From positions 3,790,463-3,854,462 of the forward strand of contig CM034134.1 of NCBI GenBank assembly GCA_019914995.1: a stretch of 64,000 nt of DNA, given 5' to 3'. The notes beneath the pieces were generated by a model. That model worked only from the letters and a program-made list of their open reading frames with translations. It was not told the origin of the DNA and ran no database searches. Position numbers and translations under genes: made by a program. This document shows positions 1 through 10,731 of this stretch, piece after piece. Source of the DNA: Acanthochlamys bracteata. Taxonomy: Eukaryota > Streptophyta > Magnoliopsida > Pandanales > Velloziaceae. Within the stretch, counting starts at the first letter, position 1. Each line of letters opens with the position of its first letter.

Positions 1-59
1 ATGGCTGTGCAATTTTTACTCTCTTTTCAAACTTCCATTTCCGAGACCCCAAAAAACAA

Positions 60-440
60 TCCAGTAAAAGTATGATGATTATCGATGGTACTTTTCCACC
101 CGTGGAAGTGTTTATTATCAAGATCGTACGGCCAAATTTAATGAGAATTTAGTCATTTACGGAGTCCCTGTAGAGGGCAGTTGCGTCATTCCCCATTTCT
201 AAGGGATCCCCGTGGAGCTCTCTTTTTTTTCTTCTGTTCTTCCGCTCATCTTCCTCGCCTCTCCCTAGCAGATCCCGAATTGCATCTCCCGTGTAGATCG
301 CGAGCATTCTTCCTCTCCGCTGCTTCCGTTCTTCCTCCAAACTTCTCCTTCCTTCGTGATCTGCTCAAAATTTCTCCTTTTTTGCTACCATGTCGTGAAA
401 TTATAGTTTACGGGATCGTTCACCGCGCAAGGTTGTAATT
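60..440 (+). repeat. Decayed arm related to the inverted-repeat element at 5.6-8.6 kb
   Basis: From about 130 this stretch aligns by eye with the outer part of the arm at 5720-5860. The shared order is a 'cggccaaattt' block, a 'ttacgg' block, 'agagggcagt', a 'tcattcc' block, and then a run of T leading into a CT-rich tract. I estimate 65-70% identity, so it is a distant relative and not a recent copy. It is cut off at 440 by the Copia-1 LTR, so the rest of this element is missing or displaced. No coding function is visible; open frames here come from the pyrimidine-rich composition. Confidence 0.45.
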
Positions 441-988
441 TGTTGGAAATACAGTAGTATGCACGAACGAAAAATAGCACAGCGAAATATATAGCACACA
501 GTAGGATTTTTCAATCCAAGTTGAGATTGTTAAAAATGAATAAGGCAATCACACAACACAAAAATATACATGGGAAAAACGAGAAAAACCCCACGGTGGT
601 GTGGTTACACCAAAAGAATTATCACTATGTGATGAGATTACAATGTAGGCTTACAACTTTGTTTTCTTACTTGCATTCTCTCTTTGAATGCTTCTTCCAG
701 ATTCCACACATTTGGGACATATATATAGGATGCAAGAAAATCCTTTGATAGCTTGTCCAATAAATAACTAACTCTCCAAATCAACTCTTTGGCATTAATT
801 CCTTGGCATAACTTCCTATGGTAGTTAGAGTGAATCTGGACATAACTTCCTCATAAATCTGGACATAACTTCCTCATGAATATAGACATAACTACCATAG
901 CAGCTATGTTCGACTAAATTGTGGACTACCAGTAGCTATTTATGGACTGCTTGATTAGAATCTCATAAAAGTGTCTTTATATCCAACA
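441..988 (-). repeat. 3' LTR of Copia-1
   Basis: 548 bp bounded by TGTTGGAAAT at the left and ATATCCAACA at the right, the TG...CA ends expected of an LTR. The polypurine tract of the minus-strand element lies immediately to the right. Its first ~225 bp match 5090-5314, and it also matches the LTR at 32418-33015 in reverse complement. Confidence 0.85.
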
Positions 989-3900
989 AATCTCCCTCTT
1001 AAAGACAATTTGCCATGTCTTTCTAAGAAAGTAAGAAGTTTGTACGAAAGTACCAGCATCGGAGGTACTGAAAATTGATAAAAGCAGAGCGGAGCAAGGG
1101 CTAGTGTACTTACTAGCTGACTTCCGTAGTTCATCATGCTTTCTTGAGATGCTTTTTTAGGATACCTGTGATCACTACCACTGCTGTCCCTACTGTTGTC
1201 CATTGTGATTTCATACAAAGTTCTTCAATATTCAAACTTGTCAAAAAAAACTGCCTTCGTTAAGGCATCCGCGAGATTCTCCTTGGTAGGAATCTTGAGT
1301 AAGTTAATACTCCCACTGGAAACCACATAACGAACAAAATGATATTGCACTTCAATGTGTTTTGTTCTGAAATGAAATGCTGGATTTTTGCTAAGAAGTA
1401 GGGCACTTTTGCTATCACAAAATAGAGGCAATGACTCTTGTTTGTGCCCGAGTTCCTCCAGCAATCTCTTCATCTATATGCCTTCCTTGTATGTTTGTGT
1501 TGTTGCCATATACTCTACTTCTGTTGTGGAAAGAACTACAACAGATTGCAGTTTTGAACACCAACTAACAGCACCACCTGCAAAGGTGAACACATAATCA
1601 GAAATGGATTTACTCCTATCAAGATCACCCGCATAATCCAAGTCTCCAAAATCTTTGACAAAACATTCAGACCCTTTGTAACACAATACAGCATCTAGAG
1701 TACCGTTAATATATCGAAGTACTCTCTTGATAGCCATCTAGTGCTCATTGCCTGGATTTGCCATGTATCTACTCACCACTCCCACTACTTGGGCAATGTC
1801 TGGCCGAGTGCATATCATGGCATACATAAGGCTTCCCACTTCAGATGCATATGGTACTCGAGATATCTCCATCTTCTCTTTGTTTTGGCTAGGACATCGC
1901 AAAAAAGATAACTTGATACTAATAGAGAAAGGAGTAGACACTGACTTACCTGTTTGCATGCCAAACTATTGCAACACCTTCCTCAAGTAGCCAGCCTGAG
2001 ACAGTCGAATTTCTCTATTGTCTCTATCTCGCCATATCTGCATTCTAAGAATCTTGTTTGTCGGACCCAAGTCCTTTCTATCAAATTCACTGGCCAGTTG
2101 AACCTTCAATTGTTGGATGTGTTCCATGCTTTGGCTCCTCACAAGTATATCATCCACATACAGCAGCAAGATGACATACTCACCTCCCTCAAACTTGTTG
2201 ATGTAAGCACAAGAGTTCGAGACTAGCTTGCTGTATCCGAGGCTCCCGATACAACCATCAAATCTCTTATACCAGCACCTTGGTGCCTGCTTAAACCCAT
2301 AAATAGATTTGACTAATGGCAAACTAGGTTCTCTTTACCTACCTCGGCAAAGCCTTCTGGTTGGACTATGTATATCTCCTCTTCCAACTCACTGTGCAAG
2401 AATGTCGTCTTCACGTCGAGTTGTTCAAGGTGGAGATCCGATGATGCGCATAATGCCAAGACTGCACGAATTGTTGCAAAACGAACCATCGGAGAGATAT
2501 TTCATCAAAGTCGACTCCTTCCTTTTGTGCATATTCTTTTACAACCAATCGAGCACGAAACTGTTCTACTTGATCATTGCTACCATGCTTGATCTTGTAG
2601 ACCAATTTGTTACCAATAGCTTTGCGTCCTTAAGGAAGTGGAACTAATTCCCAAGTCCCATTCTTATGGAGTGCCTCAATTTCTTCTTGCATAGCTTCCA
2701 TCCAACAGGCAGCATCTGGACTATCCAATGCTTCATTAAGATTTGTTGGCTCTCCTTCTTCAACAAGAAGACTATATGTAAAGTTAGGTGTAGGCTCCAA
2801 ATAATAATCCGCATACCTCTCAGGTGCTTTCCTCTTACGAATTGAACGCTTAAGGGTTGGATTCCTAGGAACTTCTTCCTCATGCCCATCCCTTGGTTCA
2901 TGCACAGAATCTGAGTCTTCTTCCTCATCTTCTGCCTCCTCCGGATTAACCATGGTCTTATCCTGAAGCAAGTTTTGCTTTCCAGTGGCATATTTAGTGG
3001 CATCATCACCTTCAGATGTTCTTTGTAGTTGGTCTTCTACAAAAATCACATCCCTGCTGAAGAAAACTTTACGGGCAGTAGGATCCCACAAGCGATACCC
3101 CATAACATCTTTAGCATACCCTATAAATATGCACTTTCTGGAGGTAGGATCCAACTTGGATCTTTTCTGTGATTTATATATCACGAATACTAGACAACCA
3201 AAAATCTAAAGGCGAGAATAATCAACAACATTACCAGTCCACAATTCCATTAGCACTTTCAACCCAATAGCAATTGAACGGATGCGCGGTTCAATACATA
3301 ACAAGCCATCATGACTGCCTCTGCACAAAAAGAGTTAGGCAAAGCATCCACTTTAATCATAGCCCTTACCCGCTCAAGTAATGTCCTATTGAACCGCTCC
3401 GCAACTCTATTTTGCTGTGGAGTATAAGGTATAGTAGACTGCCGTTTGATCCCTTGCCCGTTTGTATTCTCCTCTGTTGTCCGATCGTAGGCACTTGATC
3501 CTACTGCTAGAATCAAGTTTCACCCGAGCTTTAAAGTACTTGAACACACCAAAGACCTCTGACTTCCTTCGGATTGGATACACCCAGCTTCGTCGAGAAA
3601 AATCATCAATAAATATTACCAAATATTTGGCTCCTCCAAGTGAAAGCTGCGGTGACTCCCACACACCCGAGTGAACCAAGACAAGAACGGCTTTAGCTCT
3701 GGAGAATGATCTTTCAAACTTGGTACGGTGCTGCTTCCTGATAACACACTTCTCACAAAACGGTAACTTAATCTTAGATAGCCCTGGCAACAGCTTTCGA
3801 TCACAGAGAATTTTAAGGCTATACTCCGAAATCTGACCTAGCTTCAAGTGCCACATTCGAGTTACCTCCTCTAAACTAGTGCCGGATGTCACACTTGCAT

Positions 3901-5075
3901 CTCCATGTGATAGTGTCACTCCAAGCATTTAGTACAAGTTGGAGCCAATCTTTTCTCCCTTCAAGATTTCCTGCCCATCCTGAATAACCTTCATAATGTC
4001 ACCCTCTATTCGGGTCTTACAACGAAGGTTATCAAACTGTCCAAAAGATAGCAAATTTTTAGTGAGACCAAGTACATGGTGTACCTTACTGTGAGGCGAA
4101 TCCTTCCATCTTCTCCCTTGAGCATGATGGAACCAACTCCAATAACCTTCAAGACTTTGTCATTTTCCATCCGCACATTACCTTTAGAAATGACTTCATA
4201 CTCATAGAACCAATCCGTTTTGGATGTTATGTGCCAAGATGCTCCTAAATCTAAAATCTAGACATCAGAAATTTGGCCTTGTCTTCGGTAGCAATTGCTA
4301 TTTCGCCAACTAAAGCCTCGCCCTCATCCGAATTATATGCCACACATGCCATACTTCCACCTTTGGCCAACGACTTGCACTCACGCTTGTGTGCCCAAGC
4401 TTTCCGCAAGCAAAACACTTTACTTGCTGCTTGTTCCTCTTTTGCTACCCCGTGCCACTACTTCAAAATTTCGCTTCCTTTTCTTATCTTGTGCCAACAA
4501 CAAAACCTTCGGTTGTTGTCCATCAGGCACAATATCAAGCTTGTCCTTTCAACCAACTTTCTTCTTCAAGAATAGCTGCAACAACATCTTCATAAACAAG
4601 TGATTTCAAGTCGCAATTACCTGTTTGATTTATGACAACTTAAGGCACACTCATCAGTCTCTATCTTCTTCTCTAGTGCTATTAATTGAGAGAAAAGAGA
4701 CTCCATTGCACTAAGATGATCAGCCACAGAAGAGGTTTCAGTCATGCGAAGAGAATACAAACTTCGCATCAAGAATATAGCATGTTGCCTTGACTTCTTG
4801 GCATAAACTTTCTCAAGCTTTTCCCGAATGTCTTTTGGGGTCTTTAGTTCTGAGACACTAAGAAGCACATGATCAGTAAGAGAAAGATGTAGATTTGCCA
4901 TAACATACCTTTTCATCTTTTGTCATCTATCGTCCGTCATATCGTCAGAACGATCCTCTATAGCGGCAAAGCAATTTTCTTTGGCTAGAATTGCCAAAAT
5001 CTTCATCTTCCACAATGGGTAGTTGCTCCCATTGAAATTTTCAATCTCAAACTTGTTTGCCATCAGAAAAACCTA

Positions 5076-5087
5076 GCTCTGATACCA
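5076..5087 (-). other. Primer binding site of Copia-1
   Basis: On the minus strand this reads TGGTATCAGAGC, the complement of the 3' end of initiator Met-tRNA, a common plant Copia primer site. It sits directly inside the LTR that starts at 5090, which fixes the orientation of the element. Confidence 0.85.
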
Positions 5088-5089
5088 CT

Positions 5090-5314
5090 TGTTGGAAACA
5101 CGGTAGTGTGCACGAACAAAAAATAGCACAGCGGAATATATAGCACACACTAGGATTTTGCAATCCAAGTTGAAATTGTTAAAGACGAATAAGGCAATCA
5201 CACAACACAAAGATATACGTGGAGAAAAAGGAAAAAATATCCCCACGGTGTTGTGGTCACATCAAAAGAAATATCACTATGCGATGAGATTACAATGTAG
5301 GCTTATAACTTTGC
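5090..5314 (-). repeat. Partial 5' LTR of Copia-1
   Basis: The terminal ~225 bp of the Copia-1 LTR, starting with TGTTGGAAAC. It matches 441-665 at about 90% by eye. The other half of the LTR is not found here; it is replaced by the inverted segment that follows. Confidence 0.8.
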
Positions 5315-5397
5315 TCAACTGGAATTATAAGATCTAGTGTGTGCCAAATATATCGTTGTGCTATTTTTCGATTATGCACACCGCCAAATTTCCAATA
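5315..5397 (+). repeat. Inverted copy of the Copia-1 LTR end
   Basis: About 83 bp running from 'tcaactggaatta' to 'tttccaata' matches the LTR terminus in the opposite orientation to the adjacent LTR (compare 32930-33015). It therefore forms an inverted repeat with 5090-5172 across a spacer of about 140 bp. It could be the edge of a second, oppositely oriented copy or the product of a rearrangement. Confidence 0.6.
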
Positions 5398-5609
5398 GAC
5401 TTCCTATTTTGCGCTACTAGATGACATGTAAAATAATGCATTTGCTCCTAAGAAAGACCGAAACTGTAAATATTAACTGCAACTATAAGGACCGTCTGAT
5501 TCGGCTATGGCGGCCTGAATTTAGGCACATCAACATAGTGCATAGTACCGACTGTATAGCTATTTCGCCCCATATATACATATATATGTAACGTACATAT
5601 ATCTTCTTC

Positions 5610-5636
5610 TATATATATATATATATATATATATAT
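5610..5636. repeat. (TA)n microsatellite at the left edge of the inverted-repeat element
   Basis: An uninterrupted AT dinucleotide run of about 27 bp that ends exactly where the left arm becomes alignable with the right arm. Confidence 0.9.
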
Positions 5637-6385
5637 GAACAACGTTTGGCCCACATCGAGTAATGTACGCACACATTGTGTACGTCAAATACGAACCATT
5701 GGATGTTGATCAAACGGCCAGATTTGAGGCGCTAACTCGTCACTTACGGGAACCTTGTGGAGGGCAGCAATGTCATTCCGTCTACCAACATACAGGATTC
5801 CTGCAGAGCATTTTCGCTCTTTTTTTTCTTTTTTTTCTCTTCTCTTCCTCTCTTCCTACAGCCTCTCATCGAACGGCCGCTATCTCTCCTTTCTCGTTGC
5901 CGATCCTTTCTACGGCAATACCCATCCTTCATTTTTTCTACATAATTTTTCCCCTGCACTTTCTCTTCCCAGATTTCAGACTCGATCAAGAGCAGAAACC
6001 CTAATTCGTCCGTGCTCGGCGCCCTCCTTCTGCCCGCCCCGTCGCTTACTCACGAGTGGCTTCTTCCTCGTATTTCCTTTCTTCGTCGTCCTTCCTTCCC
6101 ATCTCTCCCAATCTTAATTTCAGCGGAAAAATTTCCTCCTCCCACGACGATCTTCTTCTTCAACTGTGTCTTATTTTTCTTTTGTCAATTGGATCTCCAA
6201 ACTAAATGTAAATCTATTCCGGTGCAAATTGAGAAGTGCATTGGAAGAAGGATTTGTGAGACTAGGAAATGTGGATGCAGCATATGTTACCAACATTGAC
6301 AACGGATCCCTAGCTGTCAGGAGCTTGCTTTCTGTTCCCTTCTTACAAAAGGTATACTCGTGATTGTTGAATTCTTCAAATCGTT
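5637..6385 (+). repeat. Left terminal inverted repeat arm
   Basis: About 750 bp. The outer end is moderately GC-rich, the middle is strongly pyrimidine-rich like a plant 5' leader, and the inner end holds a gene-like stretch ('tgtgagactaggaaatgtgg'). Homology with the right arm stops after 'gaattcttcaaatcgtt'. Confidence 0.75.
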
Positions 6386-7848
6386 AATATATGCAGCTAC
6401 ATTGTTGATGTATAAACACTGTCTTAATCTTTCTTTTTTTGTGGGATCAGTATGTAAATATTACTCAATCATTCGCTGCAGTGAAGTTCATAGCACGATC
6501 AAGTTTGATCAGCTCAACAACAATATTTCACGGAGCATGCCATTGCTTGTACTCGCCTACTGCCTTAGGAACACTTGATCATAGAGGCATGCCTTCCTTT
6601 CCTCACCGATCCCACTGACCACCAGGTAAACAATTCGACTTGTCTCTCTTATTAGTTGCATTAGTTTATGTGGGGAAGATGTTTGTGAAGTGTTTGATTA
6701 TTGATTAAGAGATAAGAGATTGATTGTGGTGGTGTTCTCAATAAGAGAGAGGGCGAAGGAATATACATAACAAAAGTTTCTAGATGGGCCTATAATTGAT
6801 TGTTGATTTCCTAAATTTATGTTGTGTTCTTAGCATAGTTAGTTATCCTGAGGAGCATGTTGATTGATGCAGTTTATAGCAGGAGCAAGAGTTTCATGGC
6901 CTTTTTCTTCATGTTTTGCCACAGAGATGAAGCTTGAAGATAATCGAGCTATGGCTGTCGCAGGAATTGTTATTACTGGTCTTGGGTATCAAACACTTTA
7001 TGCAAAGTCACGTCATGGTACAACACTTATTCTGCTTAAGATTGTTGTTAACATAGGCAGTGACGCCAAAGCTGCAGTTACCAAGTACTAGACTAGTTTC
7101 GGTAATTCTGTTAATAGCCGGCCAATAAGGGCAATAATACTCAAACTTTCTTTCAGTTTTTGGAGTTAATAGTTATTAGATTGTGTTTTGTTTTGTTATG
7201 AATGGATGAATAAGAATAACAAAAATTACTGTTTGTATACTTTGGTGGTTTTGTATAGATGAATTTTTCAGAAACTTTGTAGGTTTGAGTATTATTTTTA
7301 AGAAATTTTATCAAAAAGTTATGGTAGCCAAGCTTTCTTTGAATGGACTGCTTTGGACCAAAATTGAATGAAATGTGACAACTTTCAAGTAATACTTACT
7401 GACAAGTGTCTAGATGTCGAAGAAGAATAAGATCACCACGAATTTGAGCAATATCTACAGAAACAGTACTATTGTCAAGATCTTGAGTAGAGCCTTATGT
7501 ACTTTTCGATAGCCAAATTTATTCTAGTGATTGGGATTGCATTCAAAGCATAATAATTATAATTCTCGATTTTCTATTTGTGAACAAAAATTGGTTTGAA
7601 AATTGGTTTTATATTTTGTACCAAAACAGGGTTATCAGTTGTTATGGCTCTACAAACAAACCTAAGGATAAATGTTATTCATCAAAGCCTGAATGATCAT
7701 TTTTTGGTGAGCACAAAGGCATTGGATTTTCTACATCAGTTGCCATGCAACTCAGAAATTTAATGAATCTCTAGAAGGATATCAATACATAAATAGCACT
7801 CTTTAGCTAAAAATTCCATGAGCATAGTTGAATTCATAAAGATTTACA
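6386..7848 (+). other. Interior of the inverted-repeat element
   Basis: Unique sequence between the arms. It holds a short clean open frame at 6867-7091, a stretch near 6450-6590 with coding-like composition, and AT-rich DNA beyond 7100. No transposase, integrase or other element protein is recognisable. The pattern of short coding-like blocks separated by AT-rich sequence fits captured exons, but I cannot name a parent gene. Confidence 0.4.
6867..7091 (+). CDS. Small open frame, possible captured exon, function unknown
   Basis: A 74-codon frame starting at ATG 6867 and ending at a stop at 7089-7091. The peptide has a hydrophobic stretch around 'AVAGIVITGLGYQTLY' followed by 'AKSRHGTTLILLK', which could be one short membrane-associated helix. 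Its balanced amino-acid composition differs from the low-complexity frames nearby. The stretch just before it resembles a plant 3' splice site (T-rich then 'gatgcag'), so the true coding part may begin inside rather than at the ATG. I do not recognise the family. It sits alone inside a transposable element, so it may be a gene fragment without function. Confidence 0.3.
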   Translation: MQFIAGARVSWPFSSCFATEMKLEDNRAMAVAGIVITGLGYQTLYAKSRHGTTLILLKIVVNIGSDAKAAVTKY

Positions 7849-8602
7849 AACGATTTGAAGAATTCAACAACCACGAATATACCTTTTGTAAGAAGGGAAC
7901 AAAAAACAACCTCATGACAGCTAAGGATCCGTTGTCAATGTTGGTGACATTATGCTGCATCCACATTTCCCAGTCTCACAAATCCTTCTTCCAATACACT
8001 TCTCAATTTACGTCGTAGTAGATTTACATTTAGTTTGGAGATCTAATTGACGAAGAAAAATAAGACACGATTGAAGAAGGAGATCATCGTCGGAAGAGGA
8101 AATTTCGCTGCTGAAATTCAGATTGGGGGAAACGGGAAGGATGGACGGACAAAGAAAGGAAATACGAGGAAGAAGCTGCTCGCGAGTAAGCGACGGGGCC
8201 GGGCAGAAGGAGGGCACCGGGCACGGATGAATTAGGGTTTCTGTTCTTGATCGAGTTTGAAATCTAGAAAAGAATGTGGAGGTGAAAATTTTTAAAGAGA
8301 AAATGAAGGATAGGTATTGCCGTAGAAAGGATCGGCAACAAGAAAGGAGAGATAGTGGCCACGCAAGGAGAGGCGGTAGGAAGAGAGGAAGAAAAGAGAA
8401 GGAAAAAAAAAAAAAAACAGGAAGACCGAAAATGCTCTACAGGGATCCCGTATGTGGGTAGACGAAATGACGTCACTGCTCTCCACAAGGTTCCCGTAAG
8501 TGACGAGTTAGCACCTCAAATCTGGCCATCGGATCAACATCCAATGGTTCGTATTTGATGTACACAGTGTGCGCGTACAGTACTCAATGTGCGCCAAATC
8601 TA

Positions 8603-8603
<1 letters not shown>
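7849..8603 (-). repeat. Right terminal inverted repeat arm
   Basis: Reverse complement of the left arm along its whole length. Open frames on either strand here are by-products of the purine- or pyrimidine-rich tract. Confidence 0.75.

Positions 8604-8629
<26 letters not shown>
8604..8629. repeat. (TA)n microsatellite at the right edge of the inverted-repeat element
   Basis: A TA dinucleotide run of about 26 bp immediately outside the right arm, mirroring the run at 5610-5636. Confidence 0.9.
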
Positions 8630-8633
<4 letters not shown>

Positions 8634-8640
8634 GAAGATA

Positions 8641-9050
8641 TGTGCACATTACCATCTTAGGTAGATATTGGCACACATTGCCCGATATAAATGCATAGAA
8701 AGTTCAAAATTTAATCTTCATCGTTGGATATAAAAAACTATGAGTAGACAACAAGCCCACTAAATTTCAGCTCAATCCGATAATGAATCTATCTGTTATC
8801 GGACTTCTTAATCAAGACGACAAAAAAAGAAATGTTGACAAAATTTTCAAATATAAGATTTTTTTTTTCTTTTCTATCATCTTGATCAAAGAGGCCAGAG
8901 AGATGAACTTTTATCCGATTGAGCTGAAAATTTATGAGCGTGTCTCTACTCATTGTTTTTCATATCTAATTGTAGAGATTAGATTTTAAGCTTTTAGGCA
9001 TTTATATGAGTCAATGTGCACCTACGTTGCAAATATGCACATATTTTTTT
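8641..9050. mobile_element. Foldback MITE-like element, ~410 bp
   Basis: The left ~170 bp are matched in reverse complement by the right ~170 bp. Shared landmarks in order are 'atgtgcaca', 'atataaatgc', a 'ctatgagtaga'/'caatgagtaga' pair and 'tttcagctcaatc'. The centre is AT-rich with a poly-T run. There is no coding capacity. Structure and size fit a MITE, possibly Mutator-related. The outer ends are blurred by AT- and GA-rich repeats, so the exact boundaries and target duplication are uncertain. Confidence 0.5.
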
Positions 9051-9371
9051 CCATAAATATATATAGAGAGAGAAAGAATGATATATGCACTCCCTAACAC
9101 TGTAGGCACACTCTCATTTCAACTGTCCAAATCGCATCACACATTAATCAATCAAGATGAAAACACTCCTTTCTCCCTTCTCTCTTCAAACTCTAGTAAA
9201 TCTCCCAAAAATTACTTTAGATCAAGCATACTCCCTCCATGCGTGGCTCGAATTCGCTCTCCCATAGATCTCTGTCGAACTCACTATGGCTCCACGACTT
9301 TTATATCGGTTCAATTTCGGAGATCCTGTCGAACTCTTGCAAATACCTTCGTTTGGTCCCATTTGACGATT
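9051..9371. other. Unassigned spacer between MITE and Copia-2
   Basis: Begins with a short (TA)/(GA) microsatellite, then about 290 bp of mixed composition. An open frame across 9078-9407 continues into the Copia-2 LTR and so is unlikely to be a real gene. Confidence 0.4.
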
Positions 9372-9938
9372 CTATTTGAAATGCCGAGTGTGTTCGGTTG
9401 TCGATAGACACAGCGTAAATAAAACACATTTAAGGATCTTGCGTAAACAAATATAAGAATTGAGACAAGAACAATACAAACACAAAGACAAGAGATTTAC
9501 GTGGGAAAAAATACGAAACCCTTGCAGGAAGCCAAGCTAGCCTTCAAGAAAATCACTAAATGAAAGCAATTACAAAACTTTTGTGTTACACTTTAAGTGG
9601 GAATTCTCACTAGAATGCTTTGCTTCTATCTCTCACACTTGATGTTATGAGTGATCATGATAATATTCAAAGCAAATGCCTCTCATTAATATGTAATGCC
9701 CCAAGAAAGTTTTGAAAAAACTTCCAAACGATTGTCCTTCCATCTTTCCATTAATTGTCCAAATCCTTTGGCCTTGCATCTTCCAAGAGATTTTTCAAAA
9801 TCCTTGACCTTTGGCTTTCCAACTTCTTGGGTGATGATTCATTTTCCTTGACCATTGCTATTCCAATATGAATGCACATTTAACTTATTGCATTCCAATG
9901 AACTACTAATTTGAATAGTGGCTTTACAATATCTAACA
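9372..9938 (-). repeat. 3' LTR of Copia-2
   Basis: About 567 bp, ending in 'atatctaaca' and followed by a purine-rich tract on the minus strand. It matches 13160-13730, including the shared 'gttcggttgtcgata' stretch near its left end. The left terminus is diverged, so the boundary is approximate. Confidence 0.7.
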
Positions 9939-10182
9939 AATCTCTCACTTAATGACACTTTGTAAATTGCAATACAAGAATAACAAGAAACTGATACGTA
10001 AATGTCAAAATTTGATGACACTGAAAATAGGTACGACTGAGAGCAGCATGGCTAGAACGCATGCTAGCTGACTTTCTTTACTTCATACTGTTGCCTATCT
10101 CCTTCTGATTCCATTGCTATCTTGAAATGATTTTCTTTCGGCTTCCTTATGACAACAATCATATCTAACAATGTTCTCCACT
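9670..10182. repeat. First copy of a ~550-bp-period tandem duplication in Copia-2
   Basis: Starts at 'aagcaaatgcctctcatt' and covers the inner half of the 3' LTR, the polypurine region and adjacent internal sequence to 'gttctccact'. The same sequence recurs at 10221-10731. Confidence 0.75.
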
Positions 10183-10220
10183 TGATGTGTGAATGATTCT
10201 TTTTCTTTTTCCATTGTTCT

Positions 10221-10731
10221 AAGCAAATGCCTCTCATTCATATATATAATGCTCCAATGAGACTTTTGAACTTTCAAACGGTTGTCTTTTCATCTTCCCA
10301 TTAATTTTATAAGTCTTTTGGCTTTCCATCTTCTAATAGATGATTCAAAGTCCTTAACCGTTGGCTTTCCAACTTCTTGGGTGATGGTTCATCTTCTTGA
10401 TCTTTGGCATTCCAATATGAATGCATATTTAACTTGTAGCATTTTAATGAACCACTAATTTGCATAGTGGTTTTACAATATCTAACAAATCTCTCACTTA
10501 ATGACACTTTGTAAATTGCAACCCAAGAATAACAAGAAACCGATACGTAAGTGTCAAAATTCGATGACACTGAAAATAGGTACGACTGAGAGTAGTAGGG
10601 CTAGAACGCGTGCTAGCTGACTTCTTTTACTTCATACTGTTGCCTATTTTACTTCGGTTCAATTGCTATCTTGAAGTGATTTTCTTTCGGCTTCCTTATG
10701 ACAATGATCACATCTAATAATGTTCTCCACT
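10221..10731. repeat. Second copy of the tandem duplication in Copia-2
   Basis: Repeats 9670-10182 in the same orientation at an offset of about 550 bp, including a second LTR end ('atatctaaca') and purine tract. Identity looks about 90%. Confidence 0.75.

Larger units (their letters stand above)
441..5397 (-). mobile_element. Copia-1: Ty1/Copia LTR retrotransposon fossil
   Basis: Reading on the minus strand, the order is 5' LTR (5090-5314), Met-tRNA-type primer binding site, gag (about 4617-5060), zinc-knuckle/protease region, pre-integrase and integrase (about 2630-3940, with a typical 'YTPQQNRVAERFNRT' motif near 3400), reverse transcriptase (about 1966-2650, with 'YVDDIL' near 2150), RNase H (about 1225-1960, with 'TKHIEVQYHFVR'), polypurine tract 'AAGAGGGAGATT' and 3' LTR (441-988). 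Gag-integrase-RT-RNase H order identifies Copia. The copy is broken many times. The comparable parts of the two LTRs are about 90% identical by eye, so the insertion is not young. It interrupts the repeat at 60-440. A second, partial copy of the same family lies at 30717-33015. Confidence 0.9.
5610..8629. mobile_element. Large element with ~750-bp terminal inverted repeats (Pack-MULE or foldback type candidate)
   Basis: The segment 5637-6385 is repeated in reverse complement at 7849-8603. The correspondence runs without large gaps through landmarks such as 'cgtcacttacgggaacctt', 'gccgatcctttctacggcaa', 'gaaaccctaattc' and 'caacattgacaacggatcc'. I estimate about 90% identity. Between the arms lies about 1.46 kb of unique sequence. 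Very long inverted repeats around gene-like sequence are known from Mutator-like elements that capture genes (Pack-MULEs) and from foldback elements. No transposase is visible, so it would be non-autonomous. TA microsatellites bound both sides, so a target-site duplication cannot be read. The class assignment is inference; the inverted repeat itself is directly visible. Confidence 0.7.

Noticed and set aside
149-438. Frames of 60-85 codons at the window start
   Set aside because: They sit in a CT-rich transposon arm and correspond to low-complexity translations on both strands.
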